A DNA stretch of 6,140 nt. Origin: Zetaproteobacteria bacterium (GTDB lineage Bacteria > Pseudomonadota > Zetaproteobacteria > Mariprofundales > Mariprofundaceae). The position numbers were made by a program, and so were the translations under genes. Below are positions 1-4,850 of this stretch, one piece after another (the stretch's first letter is position 1; every line of letters begins with the position of its first letter). Location of the stretch: contig JAJRVG010000103.1 in NCBI GenBank assembly GCA_021545595.1, forward strand, positions 1-6,140, in the 5' to 3' direction. The notes beneath the pieces are model-generated. The model did no database searches. It saw nothing but the letters and a program-made list of their open reading frames with translations, and was not told the DNA's origin.

Positions 1-4
1 GAAA

Positions 5-463
5 TTATGATCTGTTTTTAACTTCTACGCTGCGAAGCTCTTTGGCCAGCTTATCCAGTACGCCGTTAATAAAGCTGCGGGCTGATTCATCGGCATAGGC
101 ACGGGTCAGTTCCAGTGCCTCGTTGATGATCACGCGATAGGGGATCTCCAGACGGTTTTTCATCTCCCAGGTGGCAAGGCGAAGTACGTTAATCTCAATG
201 GTGGCGACACTCTTCAAGCTTCGGCGCAGAGCTGGCTTGATCAGTGCATCCAGTTCATCCATATCACCGGTCACACCATAGACCAACTCCCGAAGATAGC
301 CTTCATCCTGGCCGGAGCGCTCATCTTCATGAATTCGACCAGTTAACAGATGTGGCAGGTCTGCATTATCACTGCCACCACTATGCCACGCATAGAGGGT
401 CTCCAGCGCCGATTCCCGGGCCTGATGGCGGTTTGGCCCTTTTCCTTTCTGGCTGCTACTCAA
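5..463 (-). CDS. nusB: Transcription antitermination factor NusB
   Basis: NusB binds boxA RNA together with ribosomal protein S10 and joins the NusA/NusG antitermination complex on rRNA operons. The 152-residue product has the all-helical NusB layout: a basic N-terminus with the R-x-x-A-R-E-x-A-L-x-x-L-Y start (about residues 12-24), YLRELVYGV (57-64), a central helix with IEINVLRLATWE (89-100), IPYRVIINEALEL (107-119) and the C-terminal SFINGVLDKLAKEL (130-143). E. coli NusB is about 139 residues, so this is full length with a short extra N-terminus. The start is TTG at 463, chosen because GGAG (minus strand, 475-472) sits 8 nt upstream inside the end of ribH. Only 2 nt separate it from the ribH stop, so translation is probably coupled. 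nusB after ribH is the usual proteobacterial arrangement. Confidence 0.95.
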   Translation of the reverse strand: MSSSQKGKGPNRHQARESALETLYAWHSGGSDNADLPHLLTGRIHEDERSGQDEGYLRELVYGVTGDMDELDALIKPALRRSLKSVATIEINVLRLATWEMKNRLEIPYRVIINEALELTRAYADESARSFINGVLDKLAKELRSVEVKNRS

Positions 464-465
464 TT

Positions 466-945
466 TCAGCTCTCCAGTTTTTTTAGCAGGGTGGCAATTT
501 CAACTGCCGTTAGCGCAGCTTCAGCACCTTTATGGCCATACGTTCCACCAACCCGATCCAGTGCCTGTTCTATCGTATCGACTGTCAACACGCCATTGGC
601 AATGGCAATCGTACCACGCCTGGCAATAGCACCGATGCTGTCCATGGCAACACGGCAGACATGGTCAAAATGGGCGGTTCCGCCCTGAATGACACAGCCA
701 AGACAGACCAGTGCATCAAAGCTGCCGGAATCTGCCATGTTTGCTGCAATGGTTGGAATTTCCAGCGCTCCCGGCACATGTACGATTGTCAGGTCGGCAT
801 CGGTGCTGCCATGCTCTTTCAGGGCGGCAACCGCTCCATCGCGAAGGGCTGCGGTGATCTTTTCATTAAAGCGGCTGACAATGATGCCGATGTGCATGCC
901 GGTGGCATCAACACTTCCGGCCAGATGTGGTGCATCCAGACTCAA
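466..945 (-). CDS. ribH: 6,7-dimethyl-8-ribityllumazine synthase (lumazine synthase)
   Basis: This enzyme condenses 5-amino-6-ribitylaminouracil with 3,4-dihydroxy-2-butanone 4-phosphate to give 6,7-dimethyl-8-ribityllumazine, the substrate of riboflavin synthase. In the 159-residue product I see IGIIVSRFNEKI (19-30, the substrate-stacking Phe region), VPGALEIP (57-64), GGTAHFDHV (88-96, with the catalytic-type His at 92), GVLTVDTIEQA (118-128) and HKGAEAALTAVE (138-149). The length is normal for the family. The only plausible start giving this length is TTG at 945, because the upstream frame has no ATG or GTG before a stop at about 979-981. The SD is weak (GAG at 954-952). An internal ATG (residue 17) would remove part of the N-terminal extension but keep the core. 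The gene lies 97 nt after ribBA and abuts nusB. Confidence 0.95.
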   Translation of the reverse strand: MSLDAPHLAGSVDATGMHIGIIVSRFNEKITAALRDGAVAALKEHGSTDADLTIVHVPGALEIPTIAANMADSGSFDALVCLGCVIQGGTAHFDHVCRVAMDSIGAIARRGTIAIANGVLTVDTIEQALDRVGGTYGHKGAEAALTAVEIATLLKKLES

Positions 946-960
946 TTTGTTCTCATCTGT

Positions 961-984
961 AAATGATATGCCCCTGTATCATTT
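961..984. promoter_or_regulatory. Perfect 8-bp inverted repeat upstream of ribH (operator or RNA hairpin candidate)
   Basis: The arms AAATGATA (961-968) and TATCATTT (977-984) are exact reverse complements separated by 8 nt (TGCCCCTG). The dyad lies in the ribBA-ribH gap, 15 bp before the ribH start, and directly downstream (minus sense) of an extended -10-like sequence at 987-995. On DNA it has the form of a dimeric repressor site. On RNA it would be a weak A-U stem whose loop carries AGGGG. No known operator consensus is recognised. Confidence 0.4.
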
Positions 985-986
985 GC

Positions 987-995
987 TTTATAGCA
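987..995 (-). promoter_or_regulatory. Candidate extended -10 promoter for ribH-nusB
   Basis: Read on the minus strand, the sequence is TGCTATAAA. This is a TGn extension followed by TATAAA, a 5/6 match to TATAAT. No convincing -35 hexamer is present at 16-18 nt, which fits an extended -10 promoter. The predicted start of transcription, about 980, would fall within the dyad at 961-984. This is sequence inference only, and ribH may simply be co-transcribed with ribBA. Confidence 0.3.
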
Positions 996-1042
996 GTTGA
1001 AAGCGCGGTTTTCCCTTAAGTTAACCATGGTTTGGCCAGACA

Positions 1043-2260
1043 CTATTTTTTACTGCCCTGTGGCATATCAAGCATGTGACCCATTTTATCCTGCTTGGTC
1101 TGCAGATAGGTGATATTATCTTCATGGGCCCTCACCTGTAGCTGGACACGCTCGACAACTTCGAGGCCGTAACCATCCAGGGCAATGATCTTCTTCGGAT
1201 TATTGGTTAGAAGATTCAGCTTCCGCAGTCCAAGATCACGCAGAATCTGGGCACCAATACCGTAATCCCGCAGGTCGGCCTTGAAGCCGAGTTTTTTGTT
1301 GGCTTCAACCGTATCATGGCCAACATCCTGCAACTCATAGGCACGCAGTTTGTTCAGCAGACCGATCCCGCGACCCTCCTGGCGCAGATAGAGAATAACC
1401 CCTTCACCCGCCTCGGCCACCTGACGCATAGCTGCGTGAAGCTGGGAGCCGCAGTCGCAACGCCGTGATGCAAAGACATCGCCGGTCAGGCACTCGGAGT
1501 GAACGCGTACCAGGCAGGGTCTGTCGGGGTCGGGATTGCCCATCACCAGTGCCACATGCTCAGCCTGATCTACGGCATTGGTATAACCGACCATCTTGAA
1601 GTCACCAAATTCGGTCGGCAGGCGAACCTCGACCTCACGCTTGACCAGAGAGTCATTCTTCAACCGGTAACGGATTACATCGGCAATACAGCCGACCTTA
1701 AGACCATGTTTTTTTGCGAACTTCTTCAGCTCCGGCATGCGTGCCATGCTGCCGTCCTCATTCATGATCTCACAGATCACACCAGCCGGTTTCAGCCCTG
1801 CCATGCGTGCAAGGTCAATGCTTGCTTCGGTATGGCCAGCCCTGACAAGAAGACCGCCATCACGCCCAACCAGCGGGAAGATATGCCCGGGAGTATGGAT
1901 GTCAGACGGCTTTGCATCGTTATCAATCGCTGTGCGGATGGTGTGGGCACGGTCAAAAGCGGAGATACCGGTGGTTACACCCTCGGCCGCCTCAATGGAT
2001 ACGGTAAAGTTGGTTTTGAATTTGGAGTTGGTGTTGGCGACCATCAGTGAGAGATTAAGGGCCTCTGTCTGCTGCTGATCCAGAGCCAGGCAGATCAGCC
2101 CTCGGCCATGGGTTGCCATGAAATTGATGGCCTCAGGTGTCACCCATTCGGCAGCCATGACAAGGTCACCTTCGTTTTCACGGTCTTCATCGTCGGCCAG
2201 GATAATCATCCGTCCGGCGCGCAGCTCTTCGATCAGCTCCTTACAACTGGCTAGGCTCAT
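1043..2260 (-). CDS. ribBA: Bifunctional 3,4-dihydroxy-2-butanone 4-phosphate synthase / GTP cyclohydrolase II
   Basis: The product supplies both precursor branches of riboflavin synthesis. The N-terminal RibB domain (about residues 1-200) converts ribulose 5-phosphate to dihydroxybutanone phosphate and formate. The C-terminal RibA domain (about 205-400) opens GTP to the diaminopyrimidine. RibB motifs seen are DDEDRENEGDLV (23-34), HTPGHIFPL (122-130), GHTEASIDL (142-150) and CEIMNEDG (163-170). RibA motifs seen are the zinc ligands C257, C268 and C270 (ECLTGD then CDCG), YLRQEGRGIGL (291-301), YGIGAQIL (333-340) and LTNNPKK (351-357). Some proteobacterial RibBA proteins have a decayed RibA half, but here the zinc and active-site motifs look intact. 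Length (405) is typical for the fusion. The ATG start at 2260 follows AGGAG (2270-2266) by 5 nt and lies 15 nt after the ribE stop, so it is clearly in one operon with ribE. Confidence 0.96.
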   Translation of the reverse strand: MSLASCKELIEELRAGRMIILADDEDRENEGDLVMAAEWVTPEAINFMATHGRGLICLALDQQQTEALNLSLMVANTNSKFKTNFTVSIEAAEGVTTGISAFDRAHTIRTAIDNDAKPSDIHTPGHIFPLVGRDGGLLVRAGHTEASIDLARMAGLKPAGVICEIMNEDGSMARMPELKKFAKKHGLKVGCIADVIRYRLKNDSLVKREVEVRLPTEFGDFKMVGYTNAVDQAEHVALVMGNPDPDRPCLVRVHSECLTGDVFASRRCDCGSQLHAAMRQVAEAGEGVILYLRQEGRGIGLLNKLRAYELQDVGHDTVEANKKLGFKADLRDYGIGAQILRDLGLRKLNLLTNNPKKIIALDGYGLEVVERVQLQVRAHEDNITYLQTKQDKMGHMLDMPQGSKK

Positions 2261-2275
2261 TAAAACTCCTGTTGA

Positions 2276-2875
2276 TCACTGTTTTTGAAAACTCATAATA
2301 CGTTCGACATAGCGGCCAAGCATATCGCTCTCAAAATTAACGCTGCTTCCCACACTCAGTTCACCAAGATTGGTGTGTGAAAGGGTATGGGGAATAAGGT
2401 TGACGGTAAAGGAGCAGCTCTCCACCTCATTCACTGTCAGACTGACGCCATTGATGGCAACAGATCCCTTTCTGACCACATACTTTGCCAGAGAGGCGGG
2501 GATTGTGAAGCGGAATATCCGGTGTTCACCAGCTTCAGCAATCTCTTCAACTTTTGCCAGCCCATCGACATGGCCGGTCACGATATGGCCGCCCAGCGGA
2601 TCGCCTACGCAGAGTGCCGGCTCCAGATTGACCCTTTCACCCACATCTACATCGGAGTGACGGGTCAGGTTGAGTGTCTCCTGAGACAGAGTAGCAGAAA
2701 ACTGTCCCTTTTCAGGGAATCCGGTAATAGTCAGGCAACAGCCATCAACAGCGATAGAGTCGCCTGCAGCCCATCTGGAGCTCTCCAGTGATGTGGAGAA
2801 GTGCATATGTGTCTGCTCGGGCTCTTTGTCGATGGCGACGATCTGCCCGACATCCATGATAATGCCGGTAAACAT
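2276..2875 (-). CDS. ribE: Riboflavin synthase (alpha subunit type)
   Basis: This enzyme dismutates two 6,7-dimethyl-8-ribityllumazine molecules to riboflavin plus 5-amino-6-ribitylaminouracil. Numbered from the family-typical N-terminus MFTGII, the product has 199 residues with the two tandem lumazine-binding barrels. The first has VDGCCLTI (43-50, active-site-type Cys). GGHIVTGHVD (95-104, with H102) follows, and then the second barrel with INGVSLTV (141-148). Some organisms name this gene ribC. An ATG 24 nt upstream (2899) would add eight residues (MFAATIRT), and a stop codon lies just before it in frame. I prefer 2875 because family members begin at MFTGI, but neither ATG has a visible Shine-Dalgarno sequence. 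It is the first gene of the minus-strand riboflavin operon and is divergent from the HIT gene. ribD, often found upstream, is absent here. Confidence 0.94.
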   Translation of the reverse strand: MFTGIIMDVGQIVAIDKEPEQTHMHFSTSLESSRWAAGDSIAVDGCCLTITGFPEKGQFSATLSQETLNLTRHSDVDVGERVNLEPALCVGDPLGGHIVTGHVDGLAKVEEIAEAGEHRIFRFTIPASLAKYVVRKGSVAINGVSLTVNEVESCSFTVNLIPHTLSHTNLGELSVGSSVNFESDMLGRYVERIMSFQKQ

Positions 2876-2906
2876 GGTGCGAATGGTAGCTGCAAACATG
2901 ATCTAA

Positions 2907-2935
2907 TTCACTGAAAGCTTTATCCGGTCTATCCT
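2907..2935 (+). promoter_or_regulatory. Candidate sigma70-like promoter for the HIT gene
   Basis: TTCACT (2907-2912) is followed by exactly 17 nt and TATCCT (2930-2935). Each is a 4/6 match to the -35 and -10 consensus. The expected transcription start is about 2942, which is the A of the HIT start codon, so a leaderless mRNA is possible. This would fit the lack of a Shine-Dalgarno sequence. The match is weak and there is no independent support. Confidence 0.25.
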
Positions 2936-2941
2936 CTGCCG

Positions 2942-3358
2942 ATGTTTGAACTCCACCCAAGACTCAATGAAGATTGCATCACCATCGGCTCATTTCCACT
3001 CTGCCGCCTGCTACTGATGAATGATTCCAGCTACCCCTGGTTTATTCTGGTACCCCGGAGAACGGGTATTCGTGATATTTTTGAGCTTTCGGAAGATGAT
3101 CAACATCAGCTGCTGCGGGAATCTTCGACTTTTTCACGTATCATCAGTGACCATTTCAAAGCCGATAAAATCAACGTGGCTGCTCTTGGAAACATGGTGC
3201 CTCAGCTCCATATTCACCATATTGTCCGGTATGAGAGTGACCCGGCATGGCCGGCACCTGTCTGGGGGCATGCACCTGCAACCCCCTATTCGGAACAGGA
3301 GCTGAGTGAACTGGTTGCAACAGTGGCGGGGCTGATGCCGGACTCTTTCCACGCTTGA
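2942..3358 (+). CDS. HIT (histidine triad) family protein
   Basis: HIT proteins are small nucleotide hydrolases/transferases acting on substrates such as dinucleoside polyphosphates or aminoacyl/amino nucleotides. The substrate of this one is not known. The 138-residue product has the proteobacterial HIT pattern: FELHPRL at the very N-terminus, PLCRLLLMND (19-28), YPWFILVPRR (31-40), KINVAALGNMVPQLH (76-90) and DPAWPAPVWG (100-109). The triad region reads H90-I-H92-H93-I-V. It therefore has the first two His of HxHxHxx but not a His at the third position, which I recall as usual for this subfamily. The start is ATG 2942, because conserved sequence begins there. No SD is visible. It is divergent from ribE and upstream of serC in the same direction; a functional tie to either is not evident. 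Confidence 0.88.
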   Translation: MFELHPRLNEDCITIGSFPLCRLLLMNDSSYPWFILVPRRTGIRDIFELSEDDQHQLLRESSTFSRIISDHFKADKINVAALGNMVPQLHIHHIVRYESDPAWPAPVWGHAPATPYSEQELSELVATVAGLMPDSFHA

Positions 3359-3394
3359 GCGAATGACTAACAGGCAAAGCTGCATCAACATATC

Positions 3395-3423
3395 TTGAAG
3401 AAACTGGAGGGAAGCAGCATTAT
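3395..3423 (+). promoter_or_regulatory. Candidate sigma70-like promoter upstream of serC
   Basis: TTGAAG (3395-3400) and CATTAT (3418-3423) are separated by 17 nt, each matching consensus at 4 of 6 positions. Transcription would begin near 3430 and give a leader of about 30 nt that contains the serC SD AAGGA (3448-3452). If used, it would exclude the start codon of the small ORF at 3422-3478 from this transcript, so the two readings compete unless read-through from the HIT gene also occurs. Confidence 0.3.
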
Positions 3424-3478
3424 GCGTCCCCAAAATTTAGGCGGAAAAAGGATAGGTAATCATGGCAAGAAAGTTTAA
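3422..3478 (+). CDS. Possible 18-codon leader ORF overlapping the serC start
   Basis: An ATG at 3422 follows a strong Shine-Dalgarno sequence (GGAGGG, 3406-3411) by 10 nt. The reading frame encodes MRPQNLGGKRIGNHGKKV and ends with TAA at 3476-3478, overlapping the first codons of serC in another frame. The peptide is basic, with no serine codons and no recognisable domain. It could couple translation to serC or act as a leader peptide. It could equally be a chance ORF, because a promoter -10 candidate overlaps its start codon. Its strength is the SD; nothing else supports it. Confidence 0.25.
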   Translation: MRPQNLGGKRIGNHGKKV

Positions 3479-4544
3479 TTTCAGTGCAGGCCCGGCAATG
3501 TTGCCGACTGCCGTGATGGAACGCGCGCAGCAGGAGATGCTGGAGTGGAATGGCTCCGGGATGTCCGTCATGGAGATGAGCCATCGTGGCAAAGAGTACA
3601 TGTCCATTGCTACAAAAGCAGAGCAGAACCTGCGTGAGGTGATGAGTATCCCGGATAACTACAAGGTGCTCTTCCTCCAGGGTGGTGCCTCTTCCCAGTT
3701 TGCCATGATCCCGCTGAATCTGCTGGGCGGCAAAGATAGCGCGGACTACCTGAACACTGGCATGTGGTCGAAGAAGGCGATTGCCGAGGCGAAACGCTAC
3801 TGCAGCGTGAATATCGCGGCAGACACCTCGGAGGGCGGTTTTACCACTGTTCCGACGCAAACTGAACTGAAACTGAACCCTGATGCAGCCTATGTTCACT
3901 ATACGCCGAATGAGACCATCGGTGGCGTTGAGTTTGATTATATTCCGGAGACCGGTGGTGTTCCCCTTGTGGCGGACATGTCTTCCACGATCTTGTCACG
4001 TCCGATTGATGTTTCGAGATTCGGCATGATCTATGCCGGTGCACAGAAGAATATCGGCCCTGCCGGGCTGACGATTGTGATTATCCGTGATGATCTGCTG
4101 GGCAATGCGTCGGAGCAGACTCCGGCCATGTTCAACTACGCCATCCATGCGGAAAACGGTTCCATGTACAACACACCGGCGACCTACAGCTGGTATATGG
4201 CGGGGCTGGTCTTCGAGTGGATCAAGGAGCGGGGCGGGCTTGACGCGATGGCTGCGGTCAACAAGCGCAAGGCTGACAAACTCTACGCCGTGATTGATGA
4301 CAGTGATTTTTATGGTAGTCCTGTAGCCAAAAATGGCCGCTCCTGGATGAACGTGCCATTCACGCTGGCTGATGCCGATCTGGACGGTGCCTTCCTCGCA
4401 GGTGCTGCAGAGAACGGGCTGATAACCCTGAAGGGTCATCGCTCCGTTGGCGGCATGCGTGCCAGCATCTACAATGCAATGCCGGAAGAGGGCGTGGATG
4501 CGCTGGTTGCATATATGCAGGAGTTTGAGAGTAACCAAGGCTAA
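3462..4544 (+). CDS. serC: Phosphoserine aminotransferase
   Basis: SerC is a cytoplasmic PLP enzyme that transaminates 3-phosphohydroxypyruvate with glutamate to give 3-phosphoserine. In many proteobacteria it also acts on the pyridoxal-pathway intermediate 3-hydroxy-4-phosphohydroxybutyrate-derived ketoacid. The 360-residue product (E. coli SerC is 362) starts with FNFSAGPAMLP (5-15). It has FLQGGASSQFAMIP (71-84), HYTPNETIGGVEF (146-158), VADMSSTILSR (170-180, with the PLP-ring Asp at 172), GAQKNIGPAGLT (193-204, Schiff-base Lys at 196) and the C-terminal GHRSVGGMRASIYNAMP. ATG 3462 is preceded by AAGGA (3448-3452). The gene lies 103 nt after the HIT gene and ends in an intrinsic terminator, so it is transcribed alone or with the HIT gene. 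serA does not follow. Confidence 0.97.
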   Translation: MARKFNFSAGPAMLPTAVMERAQQEMLEWNGSGMSVMEMSHRGKEYMSIATKAEQNLREVMSIPDNYKVLFLQGGASSQFAMIPLNLLGGKDSADYLNTGMWSKKAIAEAKRYCSVNIAADTSEGGFTTVPTQTELKLNPDAAYVHYTPNETIGGVEFDYIPETGGVPLVADMSSTILSRPIDVSRFGMIYAGAQKNIGPAGLTIVIIRDDLLGNASEQTPAMFNYAIHAENGSMYNTPATYSWYMAGLVFEWIKERGGLDAMAAVNKRKADKLYAVIDDSDFYGSPVAKNGRSWMNVPFTLADADLDGAFLAGAAENGLITLKGHRSVGGMRASIYNAMPEEGVDALVAYMQEFESNQG

Positions 4545-4567
4545 CAACTAAGCTACTCGATATATCA

Positions 4568-4600
4568 AAGCCCTCTGCGCAAGCAGGGGGCTTTTTCTTT
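4568..4600 (+). terminator. Intrinsic terminator of serC
   Basis: An 11-bp stem pairs AAGCCCTCTGC (4568-4578) with GCAGGGGGCTT (4583-4593), with one G-T wobble and a GCAA (GNRA) tetraloop. A T-rich tract follows (4592-4600, interrupted by one C). It begins about 23 nt after the serC stop. This is a canonical rho-independent terminator and marks the end of the native, higher-G+C gene block. Confidence 0.93.
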
Positions 4601-4719
4601 CCCCATCCGTTGTGAAGCCTCAGTTTGTAGACTACTCTCAGCCTAAGGCGAGGAACTGGAGGGGTAAATATTGTGTCTCCCGCAACCATATTTTGGTCTA
4701 AATGTAGAGAATTAGATAA
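4601..4719. other. Intergenic stretch at the junction with A+T-rich accessory DNA
   Basis: No gene is supported here. Base composition shifts towards A+T at around 4665-4700. A strong SD-like TGGAGGGG (4657-4664) stands 8 nt before a GTG at 4673, which opens an 18-codon frame ending at TAG 4727-4729. The peptide is not recognised. A second frame from GTG 4612 stops at 4699-4701 and is also not recognised. The stretch may be leader sequence or the scrambled edge of an insertion. I see no tRNA gene, attachment site or direct repeat here that would define an integration point. Confidence 0.4.
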
Positions 4720-4850
4720 ATGGGCATAGAGAAATCCCAAGGGGTTATACTAATACGGAAAGGCTACTGGCATATTTATGCGAGAAAACTTTTCTGAAAC
4801 TCTGGGCTTATCCTAACCCTTATAATGAAAAGCAAGTTGAACTATGTGAT
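4720..4850 (+). pseudogene. Probable displaced N-terminus of the downstream uncharacterised gene (frameshift)
   Basis: The frame of the downstream gene stays open upstream of its first usable start (TTG 4851) as far as the TAG at 4713-4715. From 4743 to 4850 it encodes 36 residues that look like real protein, beginning GYTNTERLLAYLCEKTFLKL and continuing through WAYPNPYN to VELCD. There is no in-frame ATG, GTG or TTG in this stretch. An ATG at 4720 lies in a different frame and stops at 4795-4797. Adding one G to the run GGGG at 4741-4744 would fuse MGIEKSQG directly to GYTNTER and give a protein of about 430 residues. I infer a one-base deletion, a sequencing error or an unusual start. The first two are more likely than programmed shifting, because no standard slippery heptamer is present. 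Confidence 0.55.

Noticed and set aside
1499..2078. Long plus-strand open frames opposite ribBA
   Set aside because: They are antisense shadows of a strongly conserved gene. They have no SD, and their translations show no domain-like pattern.
2900..3000. FMN riboswitch (RFN element) ahead of ribE
   Set aside because: There is no room in the intergenic region, and I see none of the multi-stem conserved RFN segments on the minus strand.
3420..4547. Minus-strand open frames opposite serC
   Set aside because: They overlap every conserved block of serC, are of low quality and lack initiation signals.
3402..4663. 10-base repeat AACTGGAGGG at 3402-3411 and 4654-4663
   Set aside because: It is explained by two similar Shine-Dalgarno-like sequences. 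It is too short to be a meaningful duplication.
4612..4701. GTG-started 29-codon frame containing DYSQPKARNWRGKYCVSRN
   Set aside because: It looks somewhat protein-like, but it is short, has no SD and no recognised relative. It may be a remnant, but this cannot be supported.
4741..4747. Programmed -1 frameshift at the GGGG run
   Set aside because: There is no X-XXY-YYZ slippery heptamer, no downstream hairpin is apparent, and four Gs are too few for efficient transcriptional slippage. A mutation or sequencing error is simpler.
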